The position numbers and the translations under genes were made by a program. Positions 8,342-16,863 of a stretch of 32,849 nt of DNA are shown piece after piece. How positions within the stretch are numbered: position 1 is the stretch's first letter; every line of letters begins with the position of its first letter. This DNA is from Bradyrhizobium canariense. Lineage in GTDB: Bacteria; Pseudomonadota; Alphaproteobacteria; Rhizobiales; Xanthobacteraceae. Location of the stretch: contig NZ_VSST01000088.1 of NCBI RefSeq assembly GCF_019402665.1, positions 1 through 32,849 on the forward strand, read 5' to 3'. The notes beneath the pieces are model-generated. The model saw only the letters and a list, made by a program, of their open reading frames with translations. It was not told the DNA's origin and ran no database searches.

Positions 8342-8357
8342 CGGCCCCTGCCTTGCA
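8342..8357 (+). promoter_or_regulatory. Sigma-54-type promoter for the 8-oxoguanine deaminase gene
   Basis: CGGCCCC-TGCC-TTGCA keeps GGC, the C at the fifth box position and a full TTGCA at the correct 12-base spacing. The predicted start near 8368 leaves a 26-base leader that contains the strong ribosome binding site GAGGAGGAG before the ATG at 8394. Confidence 0.4.
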
Positions 8358-8393
8358 GGTCTGTCGTCGGCGGATGTGAGGAGGAGCAGGTTG

Positions 8394-9743
8394 ATGAGCG
8401 ACGCAAAGCCGATCTGGATCAGGGATCCCCTGGCTATCCTCGCCGATGGCGCCGAGCGCGGGATCGTGGTGAGAGGCGGCCGGATCGTCGAGCTGGTGCC
8501 GGCCGGCGCTGCGCCTGCAACCGCTGACGTCGCGGTGTTCGATGCTGGCGACCACGTCGTGCTGCCGGGCCTCATCAACACCCATCACCATTTCTACCAG
8601 ACGCTGACGCGGGCGCTGCCGGCGGCGATGGACCGCGAGCTGTTTCCCTGGCTCCAGGCGCTCTATCCGGTGTGGGCGAAGCTGACGGCTGAAGCTCTCG
8701 AGCTCGGCGTCACCGTGGCGATGTCCGAACTGTTGCTGTCGGGCTGCACCACCACGACGGATCATCATTACGTCTTCCCGGCCGGGCTCGAGGAGTCCGT
8801 CGATATCGAGGTAGACGTCGCACGGCGGCTTGGTATGCGCGTGCTGCTGACGCGCGGCTCGATGAACCTGTCGCAGCGCGACGGCGGCCTGCCGCCTGAT
8901 AGCGTCGTGCAGGATGAGGACACCATCCTCGCGGACAGCGCGCGCGTGGTGGCGAAATATCACCAGCGCGGCGCGGATGCGATGGTGCAGATCGCGCTCG
9001 CACCTTGCTCGCCGTTCTCGGTGACGACGTCCCTGATGCGCGCCACCGCCGATCTCGCAGACAAGCTCGATGTGCGCCTGCATACCCATCTGGCCGAGAC
9101 CGAGGACGAGAACAAATTCTGCCAGGAGATGTATGGCTGCCGTCCGCTCGACTATCTCGAACAATGCGGCTGGCTCAATGCGCGGACGTGGCTCGCCCAT
9201 GGCATCTTCTTCAATGCAGACGAGATGAAGCGGCTCGGCAAGGCGAAGACGACGATCAGTCATTGCGCCTGCAGCAACCAGCTTCTGGCGTCGGGCTGCT
9301 GCCCCGTCTGCGAGATGGAGGAGGCCGGCGTCGGCATCGGGCTTGGTGTCGACGGATCGGCTTCGAACGATGGATCGAACCTGATGCAGGAGGTCCGGGC
9401 TGCGTTCCTGCTACAGCGGGCGCGCTACGGGGTGACGAAGGTCAGTCATAAGGATGCGCTGCGCTGGGCCACCAAGGGCTCGGCGGCCTGCGTCGGTCGA
9501 CCGGAACTCGGTGAGATCGCCGTCGGCAAGGCGGCCGATCTCGCGCTGTTCCGGCTCGACGAGCTACGCTTCTCCGGCCATGGCGATCCCCTGGCCGCGG
9601 TCGTCCTGTGCGGGGCCCACCGGGCCGATCGGGTCATGGTGGCGGGGAAATGGGCCGTGATCGACGGAGCGATCCCGGGCCTGGATGTCGCCGATCTGAT
9701 CAGCCGCCACAGTTCCGCGGCGCGGGCGATGCAGGCGGGATAA
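8394..9743 (+). CDS. 8-oxoguanine deaminase-type amidohydrolase
   Basis: A 449-residue amidohydrolase of the guanine/8-oxoguanine deaminase and SsnA/AtzA-TrzN subgroup. It should use one metal ion to deaminate 8-oxoguanine to urate, or a related purine or triazine-like ring. Metal ligands expected for the family are visible: His64 and His66 (NTHHHFYQT), His232 (HTHLAET), a histidine at 269 (LAHG) or 290 (ISHC) and Asp320 (GVDGSASND). The segment 291-306 is unusually cysteine-rich (CACS, GCC, PVC). The ATG at 8394 follows GAGGAGGAG; the upstream in-frame ATG at 8376 lies before it. Divergent from the molybdenum hydroxylase operon, the same arrangement of functions as E. coli ssnA-ygfM-xdhD. 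The exact substrate is inferred. Confidence 0.85.
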   Translation: MSDAKPIWIRDPLAILADGAERGIVVRGGRIVELVPAGAAPATADVAVFDAGDHVVLPGLINTHHHFYQTLTRALPAAMDRELFPWLQALYPVWAKLTAEALELGVTVAMSELLLSGCTTTTDHHYVFPAGLEESVDIEVDVARRLGMRVLLTRGSMNLSQRDGGLPPDSVVQDEDTILADSARVVAKYHQRGADAMVQIALAPCSPFSVTTSLMRATADLADKLDVRLHTHLAETEDENKFCQEMYGCRPLDYLEQCGWLNARTWLAHGIFFNADEMKRLGKAKTTISHCACSNQLLASGCCPVCEMEEAGVGIGLGVDGSASNDGSNLMQEVRAAFLLQRARYGVTKVSHKDALRWATKGSAACVGRPELGEIAVGKAADLALFRLDELRFSGHGDPLAAVVLCGAHRADRVMVAGKWAVIDGAIPGLDVADLISRHSSAARAMQAG

Positions 9744-9764
9744 TCAGCAAAATAGAAAGAGGGG

Positions 9765-9822
9765 GCGACCACAAGTGCCGGGTGCTTCTGGCCACCCCCT
9801 CCAAACCTCCTCCGGGAGGAGC
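9765..9822. terminator. Possible bidirectional terminator between convergent genes
   Basis: The 107-base spacer between the deaminase stop and the binding-protein stop holds an imperfect hairpin pairing AGGGGGCGACC with GGCCACCCCCT (about 9757-9800), then a compact one, CTCCTC-CGG-GAGGAG (about 9807-9821). Neither is followed by a clear T-run, so intrinsic termination is only plausible; the position between convergent genes is the main support. Confidence 0.35.
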
Positions 9823-9850
9823 AGGTGATTTAGGCAAAGCAAGAAGCGTG

Positions 9851-10930
9851 CTACTTGCCCGGCAGCTTGTCGTCGATGCCTTTGACATAGAAATTCATGC
9901 CGAGGATCTGGCCGTCGTCGAGATTGGCGCCGCCCTTGCACTCGACAGGCTTGCCGTCCTGCCCAAGGACCGGGCACTTGAACGGATGCAGCTTGCCCGC
10001 GGTGATCGCGGCCTGGGCATCCTCGGCGATCTTCTTCACGTCGTCAGGCATGTTGGTGTAAGGTGCCATCGCGAACATGTGGCTGTCGAGGCCGCCCCAG
10101 CTGTCCTCGGATTTCCAGGTTCCGTCGAGCTCGGCCTTGACCCGGGCGATGTAGTAGGGACCCCAGGTATCGAGGATCGAGGTCAGCTGGGTCTTCGGCC
10201 CGAACTTGATCATCTCGGAATCCTGGCCGAAGGCGAGCTTGCCGCGTTCGCTGGCGATCTGCATTGCCGCGGGCGAATCGGTGTGCTGCATGATCACATC
10301 CGCGCCCTGGTCGATCAGCGCCTTGGCGGCGTCGGCCTCCTTGCCCGGGTCGAACCAGGTGTTGGCCCAGATGATCTTGACCTTGATGTTCGGGTTGATG
10401 GTCTGCGCGGCGAGGATCGTCGCGTTGATGCCGGAGACGACCTCGGGAATCGGGAACGAGCCGATATAGCCGAGCACGCCGGACTTCGACATCTTGGCCG
10501 CGATCAGGCCCTGGATGTAGCGGCCCTGGAACCATTTGGCCGAATAGGTCGACATGTTCGGGTTGCGCTTGTATCCGGTCGCGTGCTCGAAATGCACGTT
10601 CGGATATTTCTTCGCGACCTTCAGCGTCGGATCCATGTAGCCGAACGAGGTGGTGAAGATCAGCTTGTTGCCGGCGCGGACGAGCTGCTCGATGGAGCGT
10701 TCGGCGTCGGGGCCCTCAGGCACGTTTTCGAGAAAAGTGGTCTCGATCTTGTCGCCGAGCTCCTTCACCAGGGCCTGGCGTGCCAGCTCATGCTGATAGG
10801 TCCAGCCGAGGTCACCGACCGGGCCGAGGTAGATAAATCCGACTTTCAGCTTGTCGGCGGCGGAGGCTGCACTGACGCTCCCGGCAAGCAAGAGCCCGGC
10901 AGTCAGCGCAAGAAGTGATTTCCTCATCAT
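9851..10930 (-). CDS. BMP-family ABC transporter substrate-binding protein (importer 1)
   Basis: A 359-residue periplasmic binding protein of the BMP/PnrA family, which binds nucleosides or purines. It starts MMRKSLLALTAGLLLAG; a Sec signal peptide ends near ASA before ADKLKVGFIYLGP. Family marks include GWTYQHELAR, TTSFGYMDP, HFEHATGYK and IGSFPIPEV. There is no lipobox Cys at the cleavage site. Either of two adjacent ATG codons could serve; GGAG lies 4 bases from the first and 7 from the second. It follows permease B of importer 1 after a 75-base gap that contains a possible sigma-54 promoter, which would allow extra expression of the binding protein. Ligand is inferred from the purine context. 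Confidence 0.9.
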   Translation of the reverse strand: MMRKSLLALTAGLLLAGSVSAASAADKLKVGFIYLGPVGDLGWTYQHELARQALVKELGDKIETTFLENVPEGPDAERSIEQLVRAGNKLIFTTSFGYMDPTLKVAKKYPNVHFEHATGYKRNPNMSTYSAKWFQGRYIQGLIAAKMSKSGVLGYIGSFPIPEVVSGINATILAAQTINPNIKVKIIWANTWFDPGKEADAAKALIDQGADVIMQHTDSPAAMQIASERGKLAFGQDSEMIKFGPKTQLTSILDTWGPYYIARVKAELDGTWKSEDSWGGLDSHMFAMAPYTNMPDDVKKIAEDAQAAITAGKLHPFKCPVLGQDGKPVECKGGANLDDGQILGMNFYVKGIDDKLPGK

Positions 10931-10962
10931 CAATCTCCAAACATCAGGGGAAAGCCACGATC

Positions 10963-10978
10963 CGCAACGTGCGCGCCC
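10963..10978 (-). promoter_or_regulatory. Possible sigma-54 promoter for binding protein 1
   Basis: Reverse-strand GGGCGCG-CACG-TTGCG matches GGC, C, G and TTGC of the -24/-12 consensus at exact spacing. The predicted start near 10952 gives a ~22-base leader carrying the GGAG site of the binding-protein gene. The region is GC-rich, so a chance match is possible. Confidence 0.35.
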
Positions 10979-11005
10979 CATCGCGCCCGCCCCGGAAATG
11001 AAACG

Positions 11006-11923
11006 CTAGCGGTCAGGCACGAACACGGTGCCAAGCGCAGCCGGTGCGGTGGATCCGCCCGTGCGCGCGCGGGAGAGCAGGACCAGGACGATGACGGTCG
11101 CAAGGTAAGGCAGCGCCGACATCAACTGCGAGGGAATGCCGACGCCCCAGCCCTGCGCGTGCAGCTGCAGGATCGTCACCGCGCCGAACAGATACGCGCC
11201 GACCACGAGGCGGCCCGGCCGCCAGGACGAGAACACCACCAGCGCCAGCGCGATCCAGCCGCGGCCTGCGGTCATGCCCGGAATGAAGAACGGCGTATAG
11301 GCGAGCGGCAGATAGGCACCGGCAAGTCCGGCGCAGGCGCCGCCGAACATGACCGCTAAGGTGCGGATGCGCAGCACGGGATAGCCGAGCGCATGCGCGG
11401 AGACATGGTTGTCGCCGCAGGCGCGCAGGATCAATCCTGACCGCGTGCGGTACAGGAACCACCAGACGCCGATGACCAGCGCCAGCGAGAAATAGACGAA
11501 GGCGTCCTCGCCGAAGAACACGCGGCCGACCAGCGGGATATTCGTGAGACCGGGAATGTCGAGATGCAGCGCCGGCGTGATGCGCTCGCCGACGAAACCG
11601 GCGCCGATCAGGCCGGAGAGTCCGACGCCCAGGATGGTCAGCGCCAGCCCTGTTGCAACCTGGTTGACCGCAAGCCCGAGCGCCATCAGCGCGAAGACCA
11701 GTGACATCAAGGTGCCGGCGACGATGCCGAACAGTGCGCCGATGAAGATCGAGCCGGTCAGCCACGCACCGGCAAAGCCACATGCGGCGCCCACGATCAT
11801 CATGCCCTCGACGCCGAGATTGAGCACACCGGATCGTTCGGTCACGAGCTCGCCGGTCGCCGCGATCAGGAGCGGCGTCGAGGCGGCGAGCACCGCGAGG
11901 ATGATGGCTTCAACCAGCTCCAC
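11006..11923 (-). CDS. ABC transporter permease B (importer 1, BMP type)
   Basis: A 305-residue inner-membrane permease of the branched-chain/ribose type (BPD_transp_2), resembling NupQ/YufQ-like subunits of nucleoside importers. It is hydrophobic throughout with about 8-9 membrane segments. The conserved loop VTERSGVLNLGVEGMMIVGA near residues 27-46 is typical of this second permease, and residues 163-172 (RTRSGLILRA) form the coupling loop that docks on the ATPase. Its start overlaps the end of permease A by 14 bases, so the two are translated together. Confidence 0.92.
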   Translation of the reverse strand: MELVEAIILAVLAASTPLLIAATGELVTERSGVLNLGVEGMMIVGAACGFAGAWLTGSIFIGALFGIVAGTLMSLVFALMALGLAVNQVATGLALTILGVGLSGLIGAGFVGERITPALHLDIPGLTNIPLVGRVFFGEDAFVYFSLALVIGVWWFLYRTRSGLILRACGDNHVSAHALGYPVLRIRTLAVMFGGACAGLAGAYLPLAYTPFFIPGMTAGRGWIALALVVFSSWRPGRLVVGAYLFGAVTILQLHAQGWGVGIPSQLMSALPYLATVIVLVLLSRARTGGSTAPAALGTVFVPDR

Positions 11924-13001
11924 GAGGCACCTGTCGGTTCGGGAAGACCAGCTTGAAGCGATAGAGAATGAGGGAATCGCAGGCGAGCACGTAGAACAGC
12001 AGAATGCCCTGAAAAACCTTGGTGACGTCCAACGGGATCTTCATCGCGATCTGCGCCTGCTCGCCGCCGATAAAGGTCAACGCGAGAAAAAGGCCTGCAA
12101 TTAATATTCCAAGCGGGTTCAACCGGCCGAGAAAGGCGACGATGATCGCCGTAAAACCGTAACCCGGCGAGATGCCGGGCTGGAGATGCCCGACCGGACC
12201 CGCGACCTCGATGATGCCGGCGAGGCCCGCCAGCGCGCCGGAGACGGCGAAGGTCAGGATGATCAACTGGTTGGAATTGAAGCCGCCGAACCGCGCCGCG
12301 CGCGGCGCGGCGCCCACCACACGGATCTCGAAGCCCTTGATGGTGCGTCCGAGCAGGATTACGGCTGCCGCGACGACGAGTAGGGCGATGATCGAGCCCA
12401 GATGCAGCCTGCCGCCTTCGATCAGCAGCGGCACCGTCGCGACAGGATCGAACTCGGCCGTGGTCGGGAAATTGAAGCCGTGTGGATCGCGCCAGGGACC
12501 GCGCACGAGATAGTCGAGGAAGAGATCGGCGACATAGACCAGCATCAGGCTGGTCAGGATCTCGCTGGCGCCGAACTTCACTTTGCAGATTGCGGGGATC
12601 AGCGCGTAGAGCGCGCCTGCGGCGGCGGCGAGCACGAGCATGACCGGCAGCACCCAGACGCCGGCGTCGGTGCCCTGCGTCTTCACCGCAATCCAGCTTC
12701 CGGCGACCGCTCCGATCAGGAATTGCCCTTCGGCACCGATGTTCCAGGCATTGGCGAGATAGCAGAGCGACAGCCCGATTGCGATCATCACCAACGGTGT
12801 CGCCTTCACCGCGATTTCCTGCAGCGAATAGCTGTCGGTCAAAGGCGCGATGAAATACGCGTGCAGCGCGAGCAGCGGATTCTTGCCAAGGATAGCGAAC
12901 AGGATGACCATGGTCACGATCGTGAGGCCGATCGCGATCAGCGGAGAGATCAGCGCGATCGTGTTGGAGCGCTCGGCGCGCTTCTCAAGCACCAACTGCA
13001 T
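11910..13001 (-). CDS. ABC transporter permease A (importer 1, BMP type)
   Basis: A 363-residue inner-membrane permease (BPD_transp_2), the NupP/YufP-like partner of permease B. The family loop LANAWNIGAEGQFLIGA lies near residues 82-98, with about 9-10 membrane segments, and FEIRVVGAAPRAARFGG (after mid-protein) is the cytoplasmic coupling region. The N-terminus MQLVLEKRAERSN is cytoplasmic. The start lies 17 bases inside the end of the ATPase gene. It pairs with permease B to form the channel. Confidence 0.92.
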   Translation of the reverse strand: MQLVLEKRAERSNTIALISPLIAIGLTIVTMVILFAILGKNPLLALHAYFIAPLTDSYSLQEIAVKATPLVMIAIGLSLCYLANAWNIGAEGQFLIGAVAGSWIAVKTQGTDAGVWVLPVMLVLAAAAGALYALIPAICKVKFGASEILTSLMLVYVADLFLDYLVRGPWRDPHGFNFPTTAEFDPVATVPLLIEGGRLHLGSIIALLVVAAAVILLGRTIKGFEIRVVGAAPRAARFGGFNSNQLIILTFAVSGALAGLAGIIEVAGPVGHLQPGISPGYGFTAIIVAFLGRLNPLGILIAGLFLALTFIGGEQAQIAMKIPLDVTKVFQGILLFYVLACDSLILYRFKLVFPNRQVPRGAG

Positions 13002-14574
13002 GCGCGGCCTCCTTCGGCTCCAGCGTGCTGCCGCCCATCAACAGGCCGAGTTTTTCGCGCGTCGCCTCGCTGGTGGCGAGCGGTGCGGACAGATGGCCAT
13101 GGAACATCACCGCGATGCGGTCGGCGATTTCCGCGAGTTCGTCGAGGTCCTGGCTGGTCACGAGCACGGCAGCGCCTGCGGTTGCGAGATCAAGCAGCGC
13201 TTGGCGGATGACGGCGGCCGCACCGGCGTCGACGCCCCAGGTCGGCTGGCTCACCACCAGTACCGCGGGATTGCGCAGGATCTCGCGTCCCACGATGAAT
13301 TTTTGCAAATTGCCGCCGGAGAGGGATGCTGCTTCCGGATCGCGCTTGGCCTTGCGGACGTCGAAGGTCTCGGTTGCGCGGTCGACCGTCTTCAGGGTGG
13401 CCGCAGTATCGATGAAGCCGTGATGGACCATGCCGCTGGCGGCGTGCCCGGTGAGCAGCGCATTCTCCGAAAGTTTCATGCGCGGCGCGGTGCCGTGGCC
13501 GAGCCGCTCCTCGGGAACGAAAGCCGCGCCGAGCTTGCGGCGCTGCGTGATCGAGAGATGGCCGGCAGCAAGGCCTTCGATCACGATCGTGCCGGGATCC
13601 TTCGACAGGCGTTCGCCGGACAGCGCGGCGAACAGTTCGTCTTGGCCGTTGCCGGCGACCCCGGCGATGCCGAGGATCTCGCCGCCTTTCAACTCGAACG
13701 AGATGTGCTCGAGCCGCACGCCATGCGCCTCGCCGGGGGCGAGCGAGAGATCGTTGACGACGAGGCGCGGCACCGTGGTCTGCCGGCCGGCGGCCGCCTT
13801 CACCTCCTTGATCTCGCCGCCGACCATCATGCGCGCGAGCGAAGCGGCGGTCTCAAGCCTGGGATTGCAGGTCTCCACCTTCTTGCCGCCGCGCAGGATC
13901 GTTGCCGTGTCGCACAGGCGCTTCACCTCTTCGAGCTTGTGGCTGATATAGAGGATGGCGCGACCTTCGGCCTTGAGCCGCTCCAGCACGACGAAGAGCT
14001 GGTCGGCTTCCTGTGGCGTCAGCACCGCGGTGGGCTCGTCAAGGATCAGGAATTGCGGATCCTGCATCAGCGCGCGGACGATCTCGATGCGCTGGCGCTC
14101 GCCGACCGACAATTGCCAGACCTCGCGTTTAGGATCGAGCGACAGACCATAAGTCTTCGACACCTGCTCAAGCCGCGCCGACATGTCCTTGAAAGATTCT
14201 TTCCCGTCGAGGCCGAGCGCAACGTTCTCGGCGACGGTGAGATTGTCGAACAACGAGAAATGCTGGAACACCATGCCGATGCCGCGGCTGCGCGCCTCCG
14301 AGGGACCGGACAGCACGATCGGCTGGCCCTGCCAACAAATCTGGCCGGCGCTGGGCTGGATCAGCCCGTAAATCGCCTTGACCAGCGTCGACTTGCCGGC
14401 ACCGTTCTCGCCCAGCAGCGCGTGGATTTCCGTTGGCCAGATATCGATGTCGATGGCGTCGTTGGCGAGGAAATCCCCATAGCGCTTGGTAAGCCCGATC
14501 GTCCTGAGGAGCGGGGACTCGCCGGAATGCAGGCCGTTAGTCGTTGAGTCCAACATTCGCTGATGCGCTTGCAT
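12985..14574 (-). CDS. ABC transporter ATPase with two nucleotide-binding domains (importer 1)
   Basis: A 529-residue duplicated ATPase of the ribose/nucleoside importer class (RbsA/NupO-like). The first domain is intact: Walker A GENGAGKST (55-63), Q-loop VFQHFS, signature LSVGERQRIE, Walker B FLILDEPTAVL. The second lacks Walker A lysine (GVAGNGQDEL) and has a degenerate Walker B (VVSQPTWGVD) but keeps LSGGNLQK; this asymmetry is normal for the class. It is the first gene of importer 1. No strong ribosome binding site precedes the ATG at 14574; a second ATG at 14556-14554 (MLDSTTNG) is an alternative start. Confidence 0.92.
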   Translation of the reverse strand: MQAHQRMLDSTTNGLHSGESPLLRTIGLTKRYGDFLANDAIDIDIWPTEIHALLGENGAGKSTLVKAIYGLIQPSAGQICWQGQPIVLSGPSEARSRGIGMVFQHFSLFDNLTVAENVALGLDGKESFKDMSARLEQVSKTYGLSLDPKREVWQLSVGERQRIEIVRALMQDPQFLILDEPTAVLTPQEADQLFVVLERLKAEGRAILYISHKLEEVKRLCDTATILRGGKKVETCNPRLETAASLARMMVGGEIKEVKAAAGRQTTVPRLVVNDLSLAPGEAHGVRLEHISFELKGGEILGIAGVAGNGQDELFAALSGERLSKDPGTIVIEGLAAGHLSITQRRKLGAAFVPEERLGHGTAPRMKLSENALLTGHAASGMVHHGFIDTAATLKTVDRATETFDVRKAKRDPEAASLSGGNLQKFIVGREILRNPAVLVVSQPTWGVDAGAAAVIRQALLDLATAGAAVLVTSQDLDELAEIADRIAVMFHGHLSAPLATSEATREKLGLLMGGSTLEPKEAAHAVGA

Positions 14575-15127
14575 GGGGAGAAGTGCCTCAATACTGAGCT
14601 AGTTTGAACCGCCGCGTAAGGTGTGAAAAAGCGTCATCCCTTGCTCAACGCTTCGGCAGCACGAGGTGTCGGCGAGTCGCGGCTCTCGCCAGTGGCGATC
14701 GTCCTCAGATACCTTCCGAGCAGCCTTGGCAGTCACGGCTTGCGTGTAACGCCTGTTGCAAATTTGTGACGGCTCAAGCCAAATCGGAACCCGCTATGCA
14801 GGCTTGGCGTGAAGTTGAGCAGAGACGCGCCATCGAGCGTATGCATTTGCGAACACCTCGACAGTGGCTCCCGCCCATCTTGTCTGCATTGTCCGGCCGA
14901 CATGAAAAGGCGAGCGAAATCAAATGGGAATATCCGGCAATGGCCACTCTCGCCCGACGGCGTGGCGGTGACTTTGGCCTTCCAAATCCGCCGGTGAAAC
15001 GCAGCGCCCTGTGCAAACAAGCGGCATACCTTGAAACAAGTTGAGGCTTCTCACTCCGGGAGATCGGCGCAAGTGTCGCACCCAAGGGACGTTCATTTTT
15101 ACGTGTCCAAACTTGGGGGTATTCAGG
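14575..15127. other. 553-base spacer between importer 1 and the outer-membrane channel gene
   Basis: Divergent spacer with lower GC than the genes and no convincing ORF; the short frames inside have no ribosome binding site or recognisable product. It must hold promoters for both sides. I found no good -24/-12 element for either direction. A leader hairpin precedes the channel gene (listed separately). The size leaves room for a small RNA, but nothing specific supports one. Confidence 0.5.
15081..15117 (+). promoter_or_regulatory. Leader hairpin upstream of channel gene
   Basis: CCCAAG (15081-15086) pairs with CTTGGG (15112-15117), and GGAC/GTCC plus ACGT segments inside can extend the stem around a T-rich loop. 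The 3' arm reaches the G-rich stretch just upstream of the ATG at 15128, so the fold could mask ribosome access. This is seen in sequence; a regulatory effect is inference. Confidence 0.35.
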
Positions 15128-16237
15128 ATGTCGTTTCGTTTCAAGGCAATTGCAGCAGGCGCGCTGTCACTTGCTACGGTTGCTACCAGTGGCCTGGCGC
15201 AGGCGGCGGATCTGCCGGTCAAGGCTGCCAAGAAAGCGGCCGACCTTCCGTTCTTCCTGGTGATCGACGACCGCGTCACCTTCTCCTATATCTTCAATGC
15301 CTCGCAGCCCGGTGCGTTCACCAACACCAACGGCGTGATCAACGCCAAGACGACGAAGCAGGTCTACTCCTTCACCCACTTCGATGCCTGGACCTACGGC
15401 ACCAATTTCTTCACCATCTCGATGTTCAAGTCGGACCACAACGATCCGGCAGGCCCGTGTACCGCCACAGGCGTGGTCGTTTCGCCGGCTGCGGGCTTCG
15501 CAGCGACGCCGACGAGCTGTGCCGGCGCGACAGAAATCTACGGCCTTTTCCGCTCGACCTTCGGCTGGAATGAGATCTTCAACACCAAGGCCTTCACGCA
15601 GGGCCCGCTGCATAACATCTCGTTCGAGGTTGGCATGGATGCCAACACGGAGAACCGGTATTTCGGCGCCGCCAAGCGCGACGTCGTCGCCGGTCTGCAG
15701 TTCGCCTTCGATCTTCCCTATAAGGGCTACTTCAACGTCGCGCCGCTCGTGTACTGGGAGTTCGCCAACCACAACTCCTTCTCGCAGTGCGGCGCCGGTT
15801 GGTCCGCTCCGTGTATTGCCGACGGCAACACGTCGTTCAAGCCGACCTGGGCGATCGAAACCAACTACTATATGGACCTCGGCTTCCTGCCGCAGAACAT
15901 GCAGTATTTCTCGATCAGCGGCCGCGCGGCGTGGTACGGCAAGAAGGGCACCGACACTGAGCCGCTTCCCGCCAGCGTCGCCAACGGCGTCTATCCCACC
16001 AAGGTCGAGTTCAACTCCGAGCCGATCCGCCTGACCCTCGATGCTTCGAAGGCGGTTTGGGGTGAGAAGTACTCGCACTTCGTGGACGTCTGGGTCGCCT
16101 ACCGCTATTGGCAGAACAAGTTCGGCCTCGATCACAACAACGCCGTGGCCTGCACCACCCTGGCCGGTGGCGCGAGGGTGAGCACCGGCTCCTGCACCGA
16201 GTCCTCGCTCTACTCCGGTGTCACTGTGAAGTTCTAG
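15128..16237 (+). CDS. Putative Tsx-like outer-membrane nucleoside channel
   Basis: A 369-residue exported protein. Residues 1-27 form a signal peptide (MSFRFKAIAAGALSLATVA, cut after AQA). The mature chain is rich in aromatic residues with alternating beta-strand pattern and ends in VTVKF, a terminal Phe typical of outer-membrane barrels. Stretches such as SFTHFDAWTYGTNFF and IYGLFRSTFGWNEIF resemble the nucleoside-specific channel family (Tsx, COG3248), but similarity to E. coli Tsx itself is not obvious. Location between two nucleoside-type ABC importers supports a role in passing nucleosides or purines across the outer membrane. The ATG is chosen because the signal peptide begins there and GGGGGT lies upstream. 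A barrel is fairly sure; the ligand is inferred. Confidence 0.6.
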   Translation: MSFRFKAIAAGALSLATVATSGLAQAADLPVKAAKKAADLPFFLVIDDRVTFSYIFNASQPGAFTNTNGVINAKTTKQVYSFTHFDAWTYGTNFFTISMFKSDHNDPAGPCTATGVVVSPAAGFAATPTSCAGATEIYGLFRSTFGWNEIFNTKAFTQGPLHNISFEVGMDANTENRYFGAAKRDVVAGLQFAFDLPYKGYFNVAPLVYWEFANHNSFSQCGAGWSAPCIADGNTSFKPTWAIETNYYMDLGFLPQNMQYFSISGRAAWYGKKGTDTEPLPASVANGVYPTKVEFNSEPIRLTLDASKAVWGEKYSHFVDVWVAYRYWQNKFGLDHNNAVACTTLAGGARVSTGSCTESSLYSGVTVKF

Positions 16238-16238
16238 C

Positions 16239-16300
16239 CACCTGACACGCTTCAGGTGAACGACGATGGCGCCGCGTCAAACCTCCGCGGCGTCATCTTC
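16239..16300. terminator. Double hairpin terminator between convergent genes
   Basis: Two hairpins follow the channel stop. The first pairs CACCTGA (16239-16245) with TCAGGTG (16252-16258), loop CACGCT. The second pairs GATGGCGCCGCG (16265-16276) with CGCGGCGTCATC (16286-16297), a 12-base stem with one G-T pair and a 9-base loop, followed by TTCGTTTGT. This is a good intrinsic terminator on the forward strand and may work in both directions, since the deaminase gene ends at 16365 on the reverse strand. Confidence 0.7.
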
Positions 16301-16364
16301 GTTTGTGGGTAGGAACGTAGGGGATGAGCCGTCGGCGCGCTCTACGAAATTGAATTGGTGTTTG

Positions 16365-16850
16365 CTACTTCGTCCACACGCCATCGTGCAGCGCTTCGGC
16401 CTCGTCTTCGAGCAGCGGCCCCGCAACCTCTGTCGGCCGCTGGCCACTGGCAAAGACCTCGCGACAGGGCAGGTCGAGCGTCGGGTTCTCCGGATGATCG
16501 CCGGTGATGCCGCGCAGGCGGTGCTCGCTGAGCCCATAGACGACACGACCGATGCCGGCCCAGTAGATCGCGCCGGCGCACATCGCGCAGGGCTCGGCGG
16601 AGGAATAGAGCGTGGCCTTCGCCAACACCTCGCGTCCGAGCGTGCGGCAGGCCTGCGTGGCGGCGAGGCGCTCGGCATGCGCGGTGCCGTCGTGATCCGG
16701 CATGTAGCCGTTCTCGGCCTCGATCAGCACCTTGCCTTCAGCATCGACGACGATGCAACCGAAGGGATGATTGCCGTGGGTGAGGGAACGGCGGGCGACC
16801 GCAAACGAAAGGCGGAGGAAGTGCTCGTCGCGCTCGGACCCGCCGCTCAT
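16365..16850 (-). CDS. Guanine deaminase-like cytidine-deaminase-fold enzyme
   Basis: A 161-residue zinc hydrolase of the CMP/dCMP deaminase superfamily, in the GuaD/TadA branch. The zinc site is His58 (TAHAERLA, Glu60 as proton shuttle) with Cys88 and Cys91 (EPCAMCAGA). Length matches B. subtilis-type guanine deaminase (~156 aa), and purine context favours conversion of guanine to xanthine; tRNA adenosine deaminase TadA is less likely given the operon. The ATG at 16850 follows AGGGAAGAG, which favours it over the ORF's further upstream start. It is the last gene of the importer 2 operon, 13 bases after the ATPase. Confidence 0.8.
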   Translation of the reverse strand: MSGGSERDEHFLRLSFAVARRSLTHGNHPFGCIVVDAEGKVLIEAENGYMPDHDGTAHAERLAATQACRTLGREVLAKATLYSSAEPCAMCAGAIYWAGIGRVVYGLSEHRLRGITGDHPENPTLDLPCREVFASGQRPTEVAGPLLEDEAEALHDGVWTK

Positions 16851-16863
16851 CGCTCTTCCCTGG

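Noticed and set aside
12850..14547. 565-residue forward frame opposite the importer 1 ATPase
   Set aside because: Antisense shadow of an ABC ATPase with all its motifs.
14729..14746. TTGGCAGTCACGGCTTGCG as a sigma-54 site for the channel gene
   Set aside because: Box spacing is two bases too long.
14604..15044. 146-residue forward frame in the spacer before the channel gene
   Set aside because: No ribosome site, shadow-like composition, ends close to the leader hairpin.
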